A stretch of DNA of 64,000 bases from the NCBI GenBank assembly GCA_007922305.1, contig ML677358.1, positions 11,177,343 through 11,241,342 of the forward strand, given 5' to 3'. The stretch is from Dermatemys mawii. Lineage: Eukaryota; Chordata; Testudines; Dermatemydidae. The notes beneath the pieces were generated by a model, which did no database searches, was not told where the DNA came from, and saw only the letters and a list, made by a program, of their open reading frames with translations. A program made the translations under genes and the position numbers. Below, piece by piece: positions 1 through 11,984 of this stretch (the stretch's first letter is position 1; every line of letters starts with the position of its first letter).

Positions 1-417
1 CCAAACTGGTGTGATCTCCAGTCTGAGACCGGAGCCCAAGGAATTTGGGACAACCTAGGAATGAGGGGACTCCCCATCAGAGGTACAAGAGCTATTTAAA
101 AATTCAGTGTCAGAGAAACAGACTGTGTCCAGTCCAGTCCCTATTCTATTCTGTAGCTGCTCTTGTACTGCCCTCATTGCCACAGTATCTGAGTGCATTC
201 CTGCAGTGCGTTAAGTGACGTGACTGATCTCTGTCACATGTGGCTTTTTCCTCTCATCCTCTCCCCAGCAAGAGAGCTGTGTGTGCCGTGGAGCTTTTTG
301 TTTTGCTGTAAATGTGCACGTGGCTATGTGCTTATGTTAGAGAAGGCAGGTGAAAAAAAGTGAGGTCCCTGGAGCAGAAGGTAGGGAGGCTTGTCTTGGT
401 CTTTTTACTTCCTGAGA
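1..417. other. Unique non-coding stretch
   Basis: No open frame of interest, no repeat ends and no simple repeat are visible. Mixed-composition intronic or intergenic DNA. Confidence 0.5.
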
Positions 418-690
418 GAGTTGATTCCATAGCCTGGGACCAACTCCCAAGAAAGCTCTATCTCCTCCACAGATAAGCTTTACCCTTATGGAAGAAAATT
501 CCATTGGGCTAGAGGAGCAGAGTGGGAGATCACAGTCCTTATCCTGGAGCTTTAGATCATTTTAGGTACCCTTGGCCAGAATACTGAGCACCAGGAAGAT
601 AAGGACCAAGTCCTTGAACTTGACCCGATCTTCTATGGGAAGTCCAGTGTGGAGAGTGGAAGTCCAGTGTGCTCCCAGGGGTCTGTGTTA
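418..690. repeat. Possible LINE-derived interspersed repeat
   Basis: The phrases 'atagcctgggaccaactc', 'aagaaagctctatctcc' and 'ttctatgggaagtccagtg' resemble a widely dispersed reptile repeat that I associate with non-LTR retrotransposon 3' regions. The resemblance is from memory, the copy is diverged, and no ends or TSDs are seen. A short internal duplication (ggaagtccagtgtg, near 639-652 and 658-671) lies at its right edge. Confidence 0.35.
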
Positions 691-1553
691 CTGAGGAGCT
701 GTACTGCAGCGTTCTGTACTCTAACACCACTGCTGTTATTCACTCCCTTTTTACCAAATAATCCGATAAAGGAGAGGGGCAAAAAATTCTGTTTTCGGCA
801 AATTTGTTGTCAGCATTATTTTAAATATTGTTTTCTTACTTGTCTGGGGTTTGTTGTTTTGTAGACTTCTGATGAACGGGCATCCAGCAGTTTAATGCAG
901 TTTCTCTCTTTCCATCACGTGTAAAAATATTTATCTCCATCTCACTCTCTGCCTCCGTATTTCTCTCAGACACATGTGCTTTTTCAGTGGAGTTAGAAGA
1001 AAACTCTATAATCAGATATTTGCAGGGAAAATATAATTGTGGGCAGTGATTATATTGGATGCTAGATGGTGAAAAAAGGTGATCTACAATCATTAAAACT
1101 GCCTGTGGCTTTATTGAATGAAAATATATTTCATCAACAGGCTTCAGTTTTATCTCTATGTCCTAATAACCAAACACCCACATATAATTTTCTCCATAAG
1201 TCTTCATGAGAGAAATATCTTCCTTGCATTAATCAGTTCTCAGGAGTCTCACGTCCAGTCAGCACTGAGGTTCCTTAAACATGTGCCATCTGGTTGCTGA
1301 AATCTAGATGTGCACTTCAGCCTTCACATTTTCCAGAGTGAAGGGACAAAAACTTGCTTTTCTAAAATTCACCGTTAAACAAATATAGTGTTCATGAAAG
1401 CTGCAGGCTTAATCGTTCTGCAGACTGAAATAAATGTATTCATAAAACAGAGATGGACAAAAGGTGGTTCAAGCTTCCCTATGGTACCCCATCTGTCCCA
1501 AACCAGTCCAGGACATCTCTAAGCCTCCTTTATTTTTGACTTAGGATGCCCTG
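691..1553. other. Unique non-coding stretch
   Basis: Open frames of 60-85 codons occur on both strands but have no recognisable motif and no splice context. I see no repeat structure. Confidence 0.5.
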
Positions 1554-1676
1554 TAGGGTGACCAGACAGCAAGCGTGAAAAATCAGGACAGGGGTGAGGG
1601 GTCATAGGACCCTATATAAGAAAAAGACCCAAAAATTGGGACTGTCCCTATAAAATTGGGACATCTGGTCACCCTA
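1554..1676 (+). mobile_element. hAT-type MITE, copy 1 of 5
   Basis: A 123-bp non-autonomous element bounded by inverted ends TAGGGTGACCAGA and TCTGGTCACCCTA, with the internal landmark CTATATAAGAAAAAGACC. Flanking 8-mers (atgccctg and ctgctcta) agree at 5 of 8 positions, which fits a decayed 8-bp TSD. The superfamily is inferred from the perfect 8-bp TSDs of copies 2 and 3. It has no coding capacity and must have been moved by a transposase encoded elsewhere. Confidence 0.85.
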
Positions 1677-2218
1677 CTGCTCTAAAAGGTACTAACTGCA
1701 ATGTGAGCATGCCCAGTGACAAGTGTAGCATCTGTTCTTGTCAGTTTAATATCTGATATGTCCTTAATTTGAGGACTGTACATTAAATGGATTTTTGGAA
1801 CAGGGGGATGGATTAGGAGCTTGCTCTGTCCACCCCACGCATTGACCTGGTATTGCAGTGTCTCCAGGAACAACAACAAACAACAAGACAACTGGGCTGA
1901 GACTCAGTAAAAAGAGTCAGATTTTTAAACTTTAGCAATAAAATATACTCTCTTGCATAGTCCTGCTGTGTTGCGGAATCCTCCTTTAGGGGACTTCTAG
2001 CACAGCAGAGGCCAAGGCAAATGAGGTGGCCATAAAGCCCCAAATCTATGGTCAAGGAAGAGAGCCTCTACGTAGATTACTTTGGCCTGTAGGCTATTGC
2101 CCAAGATCAATGACTGAATCCCTCCCTTCCTTCTTCCATAGGAGCAAACCTCACCCCTTTCTCCAAAGGCCAGATCTGGTGAAAATGCCATGGATCTGGC
2201 TCTCACTGAGGCTAGAAG
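1677..2218. other. Unique non-coding stretch
   Basis: Several overlapping 69-96 codon open frames on both strands, none with a recognisable domain. No repeat ends are seen before the hAT element. Confidence 0.45.
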
Positions 2219-2904
2219 CAGGGGTTCTCAGGGCAAATTATTTGGTGGCCTCAAAGTGCAGTCCCCAACTCTTGCTCATGGCCACTCTCACACGTGTTCC
2301 TAAAATACTTCATTAGCTCTAGGAAAAACAAATAAATACGCACGTCCAAATCGCGGTAATTTATTGATCACTACTTGCTAAGTCTGCTGTGAAAAGTGCT
2401 GTGAAAAGTGATACTTGTATGTTTAATATCAGACTTACTCAGCCCCACGAGTCTGGGAACATATTAAGCCCTGGAGGAGGGGGGAGGCAGCAGAGGCCTG
2501 GGGCAATGGGGTGGGGGCGTGCCTGAGGAATCAGCAGGGAGCTGGAGTCTAAAGCCCCATGGGAGACGGAACCCAAAGCTGTGTGGCTGGAGCCCGAAGC
2601 CAGGGCCTGCCTCTCCCGCCACCCCCGGGGTTGAAGCCCAAAGCCTGAGCCTCACTGCCCGTGGGAAGGTGGAGAACTCACCAGCTGCCTGCTCCTCCAG
2701 TGTTGTGGCTCTGGAGCGGGGCAGGACCCAACCCCTGCTGAAAGCCCCAGCAACCAACACCAAGGCAGTGCATCCAGGAGCACTAGGGAGGGGGCCACTG
2801 CTTCTCCAATCCCCATCCCCAGTCACAGCCCAGGAGGCTGTGGCTGCAAGAAAAGCCCTTGGGAGCTGCATAGGGCCACGGTGGCCGCATTTGAGAAACG
2901 CTGG
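2219..2904 (-). mobile_element. GC-rich non-autonomous hAT element
   Basis: The left end reads caggggttctcagg and the right end is the complement of ccagcgtttctcaa, the CAG(N)GGTTCTCAA type of terminus typical of hAT-Charlie-like elements. Flanks gctagaag (2211-2218) and gctagagc (2905-2912) are a decayed 8-bp TSD. The right two-thirds (about 2460-2900) is GC-rich and explains two long antisense open frames (155 codons minus, 142 plus); neither looks like transposase. A 12-bp tandem duplication (ctgtgaaaagtg twice) is at 2386-2409. Confidence 0.75.
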
Positions 2905-2912
2905 GCTAGAGC

Positions 2913-4096
2913 CGAGAGAGGGTTTATGCACAAGGGATGCAACCTAGGCCTTGGTATTTATTCGGCTCTTATTCAGGCAAAGCTCCCCGTGACATCCGTT
3001 GGATTGGGTATGTCTTTAAAAAGCGATGGAGTTATAAAGTGCGAAACATTATTACATTTACATTTTAAGTGGTTTTAACACACTTTTGCTGTGTGAGATT
3101 TAGCTGAAAAATTCCAGTTGCATTCTGACAGTCGTTCAGGCTGGAGGGGATGTCTCTGGACCGCAGCCCGCTCCACGTAGACCTTTTCATTGCTGTCATG
3201 ACACATGGTGTATAAATTGCAAAGGGATCCATTGGCATCTGCTCTCACTTTCTTGGTACTTTGCCAACATGCCAGCAGCATGTTATGGAGAAATAGCAAT
3301 CTGTTTTTGATCCAGCTGTGTATCTTGCTCTCTTGTTTCTCCCTTTCATATACAGGCTATTTAAACACCCTGCCTTGGTGAACTCAGTGGGTACTGGGAG
3401 TGACGGTTTGAGGATAAAGAAAAAAGAAATCACACACACACACAAAAGCCATCCACAAGTATCTTTACAAAACACCAATGCTGTCTGCGTTCTCATTAAT
3501 ACAGCGCTGGCCTATTGGCAACCTGCCTGGAAGAAGCAAGCAGCCCACTGTGGATTCAGTTTCAGGCTCCACAACCTGATAGGGGAAGTGACTGCAGAGA
3601 AATCCCAGCCATTTAGGAAACACTGACTAACTAGGGCGTTTATTTGCATGGGGCTACAGAAACAACATTAAAGAGTGATTTATCAGTGATCCATTGTCTA
3701 AATGAAAGAGCTCTCTTATCTCTGAGTGATCCTATTAGACAGCCGCATGTGTTCCTCTTCCCATGTCACAAGTGGCAGGTACCTTGCAGAGGGATGCTCT
3801 ACTCCCTGAGACTGAAGGTGGTAGAATCATGACCTATATTATTGTTGCAGTGTGGGAGGGAGCAGGAGGGGATATTCTTATTTTTTCTTCAAGTCTTTTT
3901 CAACTTATATCAATATAAGAACTTACTATCTCAACCATTTAAGTCTGAGGTGTAAAGAAAAGGCCCCTAGCTATTTTCTGTCAGTATTATTCACTGCACT
4001 AGATTTCCCCTAAAGAAATGAGACCAGACAAACTGTGAATTAAAATATAAAGTGGCATTTATAAAAATTAATAACAGACTTGCTTTTATCTTGCAG
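2913..4096. other. Unique stretch upstream of candidate exon
   Basis: No interspersed repeat is recognised across nearly 1.2 kb. It holds a short CA run (about 3431-3444) and an octamer-like ATTTGCAT at 3642-3649, which is no more than chance expects. Repeat-free DNA next to a possible exon could hold conserved non-coding sequence, but nothing proves it. Confidence 0.4.
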
Positions 4097-4189
4097 GCGA
4101 GAGCTTTTTACAGCCAGAACAATAACGGGGGCTCAGCTGGTCATCCCAGTAACCAAGCAGGGTTACTGAGTGATGGGAGAAAATGCAAG
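4097..4189 (+). CDS. Candidate internal exon (93 bp), gene unknown
   Basis: A pyrimidine-rich tract ending in ttgcttttatcttgcag precedes 93 bp that stay open in one frame only, followed by the donor AAG|GTATCA. The length is divisible by three, so an in-frame cassette exon of 31 codons is possible. The peptide starts ARAFYSQNNNGGSAG and ends GLLSDGRKCK: polar, Asn/Gly/Ser-rich, like a flexible linker. The other two frames contain stops. I do not recognise the protein and no second exon of the same gene is identifiable. It may equally be a chance pairing of splice-like signals. Confidence 0.4.
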
Positions 4190-5419
4190 GTATCAGTTTA
4201 CTTCATGTTCTTAAAGAACTGTCACCACTATTTCTACCTAAAAATCATTAACCATAAGGACTATAGTTGTACGATTATATAGAAAAATGCAGGCCAGAGG
4301 GACAATTCGACCTGCATAAGAAAAAAATGTAAATTAAAAACATGGTCATTCTGTACACTGGTTACTAGAATTGATTTGATTGCATATTAAAAAAGGCAGC
4401 TAGGAAATGAGATTTGAGTCATAACAACAAAATCAATACAAAGCAAACACTCCCCATGAAGCTGAAATAAACACCTGAAATACTGAAACATGTTTCTTCA
4501 CTAAAATGGCCTGAAGGATACATGGTCCACTGATTTTCAGTGGTTACTGCTCTGATGTTGTTCCCAGTAGGTTCATTACAACTGCTTGCTAACGTCAAAT
4601 CTGAGTTAGGACAATAATATTTCACGTAGATGCTGCGTTACTGCACTTCTTTCTGTTAAAGCACGTTCACCCTTTTTGCAGTGACTACATAGAATCAAAC
4701 AGTGACTTTACCGTTCAGGGCCCTGTTGTTGTACACTTATGTAACATATAGACAGATTGTTATTCTGTGCCCTGGAAGATCTCCAGTTATCATCAGAGAG
4801 ATTTATACTGATATCGTTTTTTCTATAGAAGGATTACAGAGGACTTTTACAGGTTACAGGCCAGATCCTATAGTCACTGGTATTGGGAGCATTTTATTAG
4901 TAGCTTAATAATGCTCTCTGAATGGTCAGATAAGATGCTGGACTTCTGTGCATGGTCCGGACACCTCCACCAGTGCTTAAGGTGCTTGCAGGTGTTCTGG
5001 AGCAGGGTCCTGAATGATGTATTATGGTGCATGTGTTAACTGGATTTTGTCATCTTTTTTCATGGGGTTAGGACTTCCCTACAAATACAGCTGCTGCCTT
5101 TCTTTCCCTCTCTGGTGCACTGATATAACTCTAACACCACCTCTTTCAGCATCCCAAATGTCAAACTCAGAAGTTGGTCTTCCCTAGTCCTCAGCTAGGT
5201 CACACACTTCTCCCTCAGGGTTGCTATTCAGCTCCTACCCAGTCATGACACTCCCATGACGCACCACAGCAGTTCAATCAGTGCAGAGACAACAGTACAT
5301 TATAGTAGCGCAGCCAAAGAGCGCAGCCCACAGAAGAGAATGGGAGCATCAGACAACCAAACTAAACTCTCATGAAGCACTGTGGTAGCTTGGGAAGTGG
5401 GGGAGCGGGTGGAATACAG
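4190..5419. other. Unique non-coding stretch
   Basis: AT-rich DNA with short spurious open frames on both strands. No repeat ends or RNA gene are seen. Confidence 0.45.
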
Positions 5420-5650
5420 ATCAATCTGGGTTGGTTCAACTATCAAGTATTTTGATACACTTCATTAAACCAAAATGTTTTGGGTTTGGGTCAGGTCAAC
5501 CCAAATCAAAATAATGTTTCATTTTGATTTTTCCCCCAAGGGAAGGGGGTGGCAAAATATTCCCCAAATTGGAAGACTTCAGCTGTGTTGCAATTGCATT
5601 TTCCACTGAACCCACACTTCAGTGGAAAATTCCCAACCAGCTCGACACAC
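5420..5650. repeat. Foldback-type A/T-rich repeat (truncated copy)
   Basis: Runs such as ccaaaatgttttgggtttgg and caaaataatgtttcattttg, ending in attcccaaccagctcg, match the style of the repeat at 50281-51010, which ends near accagctctg. Only one side is well preserved. An internal complementary pair, ttttccactgaa and ttcagtggaaaa, supports a foldback structure. Family name unknown to me. Confidence 0.5.
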
Positions 5651-7744
5651 TATCTTAGCCTATAAGTGCTTAAAGAATTCTTTCTACATAAATATATTAT
5701 TCCTCAAATATTACTTGTACATGCAGCTCACAATGAATTTGAGTTTTCTGTAGATACCTTGCTCGTTACTTTTTATGCATAAATAGCCTGTAAGATATGT
5801 GTTTGGTGTAGTGTATTTGTCAGGTCTGAAATGAGAGATGTTTGCAAAGAACAGGAGACCTTTTTCCGAGATGTCCATGTGACAGCGATGCAGTGACACA
5901 AATCACCCTTCCACAGCTCATTCTCTGCCAAGGGCCTGGAGCTTACTGGTTTAGCCCGCTACAAGTGTGGGGAGTCAGCCAAGGAGAGACTGAGGCTGGA
6001 GCACCCAGGAGTATTGGACTTGACGGGCCAATAGTGGAGTGTTGTCCGCCTTGTTCTGAGCGACAACAGGCATCTGCTCCTGGCTTGTTTCTTTGCATTG
6101 AGCAGTGGGAGCAGCCCTGGAAAGCGTTTGAGGCAGATGAAGTGAAGCACCATCACCAGTAGGTTCCCCCAATCACACAGCACAGCTGTGGCTCTCGGTA
6201 GGAGTGGACGCTACCAAGCCAGTGTAAAAACCCTTCATACAGCAGCCTGCCACCTCAGACAAACCCCGCTGGAGCGCCCAGCTTACCCCCGCCATTGGTT
6301 GCCTAGCATTAAAAGTCCTGATCTGGGAGAGGGCCAGTATCTACTCAATGCAGCAGCTATTAATATTTGCCATGAAGATTATGATTATTTTCCATTTTGA
6401 GCAACACAGGTTACTGTCTGTGCACACTCTGGATATGCAGCAACTGAATACCCAACAGTCCTGAAGTGATTAGAATGGTCCTTTGTTTTCCAAACATGTC
6501 ATGTCCTGGATAATGAAACTCTCTCCCTCCTTGTTTTGCACTATTCATTGTCAAAAAGAATTTATACATTTCTAGTCTTTTTTAAAAAAAAAAAATACAC
6601 ATCTTTTCAGAAAATTCACATTTGCAAATCCAGAAGCTCAGATCCATAACAATGCACAAGCAAAGTGCCTGCCAACCTTTGAACACCTGATTTGCAAGCA
6701 CTCACTAGTCTCATGCCACAGACAAGTAAGGGATTTGCAGACATGTATGTATATGCTCAAATGCACATGCAAGCTGGCATCATGCACAATATATGCTCTT
6801 GTGAATGCTCTTCTGAAAACTGCTTAGACCAGGGCTGTATTACCATAAGGGAATATTTTTCTGTTTTATTTCATATGAAAAGTTTTACTCTTCTGTTCAA
6901 AAAATATAAAGTGTCCAATACTGTGCAGAGCCTTCAGGATTGTAAATCTAAATAAATATTTGTGTTATCCAAAGTGCAGGTTTTTGATTATCTGTAATAG
7001 TCATTTCTGAACAAGACATCCTGTTAGCAAGGCAAAGCCCAGCTGGCAGCATCCAGCATTGTAAACTGATGTCAGATTTTAGCTCAGCTGAAATCAGAAA
7101 TTATTATTTTCTGATAATTATATAAAAAATCATTGCTGAATGAGTCAATTAGGAAACAGAATCCCTCTCCTTCCTATGAGAAAGAGAGAAAGTACATGGA
7201 TTTACTAATGTCCTTTTATTTCTTCTAGAATTATGTTTGTTATTATCAGGACTACAGATCTATATTAACTGAAAAACAGTCAGCTGTCACTGCAATACGA
7301 ATGCAAATTGCAACCTAATGTCTGAACAATTAAGATCTAGTGTACAGGATTATTGCTACGGGAGGAACATAATTGAATTCCTATTGCCATCAGACAGGTT
7401 GGAAATTACATTAATGAAGAACATCAGTTTTCTACTTTCCATCTCATTGTTTCAGCTAAGGAGCATCTGTCTGAACAATTTTTCACAAAGCTGATCAGAT
7501 AGTGATAAAAAGGGAAAGACTTGCCAGAAGGAAACCTACCTATCTTTAATGGGACATATTAATAACAGTGCTAAGTGTGATCATTTATACTAACAAAATC
7601 AAGAAATTTAGATTTATGCTTCCCACAACAAAGTTGATTCTGTTACTATTCAGTATGTGTATGATAGGGTCTTTCATTGCACGACCACTTAAAACAGGGT
7701 AACATGACATACAATCTGATCTTTACGTACAATTTGATCTTTGC
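5651..7744. other. Unique non-coding stretch
   Basis: About 2.1 kb with no recognised interspersed repeat. A somewhat GC-richer patch (5900-6320) carries a 106-codon plus-strand frame with overlapping minus-strand frames; none has a domain or splice context. A poly-A run is at about 6584-6594. Confidence 0.45.
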
Positions 7745-7752
7745 ATACAATC

Positions 7753-7867
7753 TAGGGTGACCAGACAGCAAGTGTGGAAAAATCGGGATGAGGATGGGAG
7801 ATAATAGGAGCCTATATAAGAAAAAGACCCAAAAATCAGGACTGACCCTATAAAATTGGTCACCCTA
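7753..7867 (+). mobile_element. hAT-type MITE, copy 2 of 5, perfect TSD
   Basis: The element starts TAGGGTGACCAGA and ends GGTCACCCTA, and is flanked by identical 8-mers atacaatc at 7745-7752 and 7868-7875. The 8-bp TSD places the family in the hAT superfamily. Relative to copies 1 and 5 it lacks about 10 bp before the right terminus (the gggacatct motif). It sits 35 bp left of the solo LTR. Confidence 0.92.
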
Positions 7868-8280
7868 ATACAATCCCACATGCATCAATTCCATTATGCT
7901 GGTGTGACACATGGGCAGAAAAGGTTAAACACCTTGCAAAATAAATAGCCCTCAAAAGCCATGTGGGGAGATAAATTTTGTGTTTTTATGCATTTACATA
8001 GGTATGAGTAGGGTCGACAATGTAATCAACAATCCCTGTCTATGCTGTATTCTTATAGGTCAGAGGTCAAAATATCATCCTATCATTTAAATTAATTGTA
8101 AACATAGGCTATCTGGGTATTTGTCTCTCTTTGAAATATACACCCATTGAGTGAAGGAACAAGCAAATGGCCTTACGTTAATTCGTATAGCTAAGTACTA
8201 GTGATGGACCGCCTACAGTCATCCTAATTAGCTTTTGTTCCCCAATGAAATCTCAATTTGTCACAGAGGTCATGAAATTG

Positions 8281-8288
8281 TATAAAAG
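8281..8288 (+). promoter_or_regulatory. LTR TATA box
   Basis: TATAAAAG in the middle of the solo LTR, about 270 bp upstream of AATAAA. It marks the likely U3/R boundary region and sets the LTR orientation as plus. Confidence 0.6.
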
Positions 8289-8550
8289 TTTCTTGGGTTC
8301 TGATTCTGTCATATGCTAAGGATTCATTTGAGTCGCAAGACTGAGGTCCCAGTTATGCTGGTATGCCCTGAATATGAGATTTGGACATTGGACTATAACC
8401 TATTAATTGAATTCTAAAGGAACTCTTTGCACCTACAAAGCTCACCAACTCTGCTATGAATCTGCACCTCAATGAATTAAACTCATGTCTGTATGCATAT
8501 TGATCTCTTAACTATGCTCACTCTCTTTTGTTTTTTAATTTTTTTTAGTT

Positions 8551-8556
8551 AATAAA
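8551..8556 (+). terminator. LTR polyadenylation signal
   Basis: AATAAA after a T-rich tract within the solo LTR, at the expected R/U5 position downstream of the TATA box. Confidence 0.5.
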
Positions 8557-8921
8557 AATTGGCTGTAATGGGTATTTAGGTACGATTTGGAATATTCAAT
8601 AATCTGGGAGGTAATGTTTCCGATCCTTTGGGGTTGGTAGAATCTTTCTTTTATATGATGAAATTAGCTTTACAGAAATTTTCATCATCTTTGATGTAGT
8701 ACCTGGATGGAGGCCTGAGGCTGGATCACTTTAAGGGAACTGTGTTGTATGGACTTCTGAGTAACCAGTAAGGTATTACAGAAGCTGTTTTATGCTGGCT
8801 TGGTAAATCTAAGTATTGGAATATCCACCAGCTTTATGAGGATTGTCTGCCCCATTCTTTGCAGTTCACGCTAATTGAGTGATCACAGCTGGTTCCCCTC
8901 TAGGACCCTAGTCACAGCTAG

Positions 8922-11177
8922 AATAGTTAAAAAAAAGAAAAACAAAACACTTTGTGGTCTGCCCTTAGACACTTCATTACTTTTCTATAATTCTATTAAC
9001 CACTGGCCAGAAGCTGAATCATTGCTTGTACATGTTTTACAAGATATCTTCTTTAAAATCCACTTCTTCCACGAGCTTCATTTTCATAGAGGTGTGTATT
9101 TAAAATTTTAGCCACAAATACCTTAAAGGATCAGATAATTTATAAAATATTTGTATCTAGGGAAAGACAAACCCTTAAAATTTGCCCAAACTTCAGCCCT
9201 TCCCCATTCTGAACTAAATTTGAGCTATTTTTTGAAGTTTGAACCATTAGAGATAAATTAATCCCCACATTTCTCTTCCTCCACTGCTACCCTTTAATGA
9301 GGACCTTCCCTCGAAACACATGGATGGTTAGCTCTGTGCAAAGATAAACCATATCACTAGGCATCCAGTTCCTAACTGGGGGTTTTGCACTGAGATCAAG
9401 CTGTTTTGTATAAAACACAGGAATTTTTGCAATCTAACTGGAATCTGTCAAAGAGCGTTTATATTTCTTCGTACCCTTACATGGATGCTGTCTCACTGCT
9501 GCAGAGCCGCTAATCTCTCAGCTACAAGGAATCAGTGTTCTGGTCAGCATACTTGCTGTCCATCAGAGGGCCCACTGGGGTTCATCCTATACATAAATGA
9601 GTTCAGTAACATTGGTCACGCTTTCAAACAAGAATAGGAATGAACTATGTAGGAAGGAAAACATCACAATACCACTGAAAAACCGTGTGCCATTTTTAAC
9701 CTATGTAAAAACTGTAAACCACATGTGTTAAATGTCTAGCTGTGAGGAGATCATCAACGCTGAACCAGATGGAAAGATCCAAACGAAGCTAGCGTTGAAG
9801 GTGCTGTTCAGATTGATCTTAGACCTAGCCAAGAACAAAAACTCAAAGGCTTTCCAGAAACAAAAATCACAACTGCTTTAGTTTATTGATCCATCCCCTA
9901 TCTGAAAGGTAAAAGCATTTAAAGTAAGTGGGGGGGAAAAAAACCAATAGAAACAGCCATTTCTAGCAGGTTTTACCACCCTGTTCAAAGGGCACTATTT
10001 TACCACAGCTCTATGAGCAAGGCACCCTCTGACTGCTGCCTAGCTTCCTTTTATGTACTGTAGCACACTTGCTGGCCATTTGCTCGTTTCAGATAATTAG
10101 CCACCAATTACCATCACTTACATTTTCAGCTGTTCCATTTGCAAATCTTTAACCGCAAGACTGCCCAGTTTCTCTGTTTGGGCATTCCCTAGGAAAGGAA
10201 ATAGCCAGGCAGCCCTTCCACTAAAAAAAATCACCATTTGAACTTCAGCCTTTCAAGTTCTGCCTCAGTTGGCCTTCATTAAAAGACATATATATTTTCT
10301 TGTAACAAATTCATCTTAGTACAGTGGCAGGTTGAACACTGCACTTGAAAACAGCTCACTCCCAGTGCCGGGTACAATAAATACAGAGTGCTAGCTGCTG
10401 CCTGGGAAACTGAAAGACCTAGTAGAGCTCACTAGTGAAAGTGAGATTTCAGATATGGAAACATGTGTGTGCTAACTCTATCCCTTACTAAGGTGTTCCA
10501 TAATTGACAATCGACCAGTCACCTATTCATACTGTAGCATAACAGAGTGAGAGCAGTAGTTCTAAATACCCTTCTGAGAAACAGAAGCCACATACTCAAC
10601 TATGCAGCTAATCCTGCCCATCCTGCTAATCCATTTCTCATTCTGACCAGCTTTGTGATTTAGTTTTCTATTTATTAATTAAATCACCCGACCTGTAAAT
10701 CTTCCCATGGGACTCAAAGTGACTTCAGTGGGAATTGTGCCAATAGAGGATTCACAAGATCTCAGCACGAACAAATGGCCCAAACAGAACTGCTAAAATA
10801 GAAATGAACAATATTTATTGTTCTAGCCATTAAAAGCTCACTACAACTAAGCATATGTCTAAGCTTTTGCAGGAACAGAGCTATAAATCATGTATGCCCC
10901 TTCCTGTTCATTTTTTATGTTTAACTTAAATGGTTTTCTTTCAACAATTCGTATTGTGCTTGTCTTTCACATTAGACATATGAAATCCTTATTAGCTCTT
11001 TAATCCCTGGGCTCTGGCAATCTTCGAAGGAGCAGGAACGTGACAGCACAGATGGTGTTTGCAAAATGAACTGCAGATCTCTGAGCCTTATGCCCCTTGC
11101 ATGGTACTCAGGGCTATGCTGAAATCCTAGCCCCACTGAAGTCAGCGGGAGCTTTCCCACTGACTTGAATGGGGAAT
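8922..11177. other. Unique non-coding stretch
   Basis: About 2.2 kb with no repeat ends, coding signature or RNA gene. A short 'cccatgggactcaaagtgac' segment near 10706 resembles the palindromic repeat family but is too short to call. Confidence 0.45.
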
Positions 11178-11330
11178 GTCTACACACCTATGGCAGTGAG
11201 TCACGCAGACCAGGTCAACTGACTTGGGCTAGAGGGATCACTCTAAAAATAGCTGCCTAGACAGTGCTTTGAAGTTGTGGCCCAGGCACTAAAGCCTAGG
11301 GAAGGAGCAATATCACCCAGCAGTCTTAGG
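11178..11330. repeat. Fragment of a 'GTCTACACT'-type MITE
   Basis: Starts aatgtctacacacc and contains actgacttgggctagagggat and ctgcctagacagtgctttga, landmarks of a common reptile repeat whose ends read GTCTACACT. It is diverged, with no clear right terminus or TSD. Confidence 0.4.
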
Positions 11331-11945
11331 GGGTCTACTTCTGTAGAGCCGTGTGTAGGATTGGGGCATAAGGCCTACCATTTTACCCACTTTTTAGGAG
11401 ACTGTTTTGCTTCATAAAGGCTTTAGAGCCACTGAAAACATGTCTCTCATTTCAAGACATCCCTTTGTGTATGAGAAATATCAAATTTCCTGGTTTCTCT
11501 TTTATCAGACAGGATATGCCCTAAATATTTTCTTTTCCAACTTTTTCTGGAAAGGGAACTCCATCACCAGATAAAACAACAATGATGTCAACACTCAGCC
11601 TCCTAGTGTGATTTGGCTATTACCTGAGAAAGAATAAAATTAATGAGCTCCTCATCAAGCATATGGTAAAGCCAGATCTACATGATAGGGGGATGCTAAA
11701 TCCAATAAACAAGTTCAGCTATTAGTTCTGGATGAACTCAAATGCTTATTAATATAACTTTGATACTGGACCCAGGAGAATAATTAAAGGGTTGCAGCCA
11801 TCAGTGTTGGAAAAATATTAATTCAAAACACAATTTTCCTTGTGCTGTATTAGTTGGTATAATTAAGATAAACAGCAACAGAAGTGAATATTGTTCCTTG
11901 CACCTAAAAGGGCTTAGTCTGAAAATGAACAAATAAAAATATTTG
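11331..11945. other. Unique non-coding stretch
   Basis: No repeat, open frame or RNA feature recognised. Confidence 0.45.
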
Positions 11946-11982
11946 TAGAACATAAGAGGAGTCATACTGGGTCAGACCATGG
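11946..11982 (-). mobile_element. CR1 LINE 3'-end stub
   Basis: Reads gaacataagaggagtcatac then tgggtcagacca, the complement of a CR1 3' terminus; the same motif opens the larger copy at 15821. Only about 37 bp remain. Extreme 5' truncation is usual for this LINE. Confidence 0.6.
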
Positions 11983-11984
11983 CG

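Larger units (their letters stand above)
7903..8916 (+). mobile_element. Solo LTR of an endogenous retrovirus
   Basis: A 1014-bp block begins TGTGACAC and ends AGTCACA (TG...CA), flanked by 5-bp repeats gctgg (7898-7902) and gctag (8917-8921), one mismatch. A TATA box (tataaaag, 8281-8288) and a polyadenylation signal (aataaa, 8551-8556) lie in the order expected for U3-R-U5. No primer-binding site, gag, pol or env sequence follows, so this is a single LTR left by recombination between two LTRs. The element is incapable of expression as a provirus; the LTR could still act as a promoter. Confidence 0.85.

Noticed and set aside
2464..2947. Overlapping open frames of 155 (-) and 142 (+) codons
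   Set aside because: They lie in the GC-rich interior of a hAT element where stop codons are scarce on both strands. No transposase or other domain is visible.
3642..3649. Octamer-like ATTTGCAT, also at 29711-29718
   Set aside because: An 8-mer is expected about twice by chance on the two strands of a 64-kb window.
5842..6183. Antisense pair of frames in a GC-richer patch
   Set aside because: No domain, no splice signals and no repeat ends; consistent with chance.
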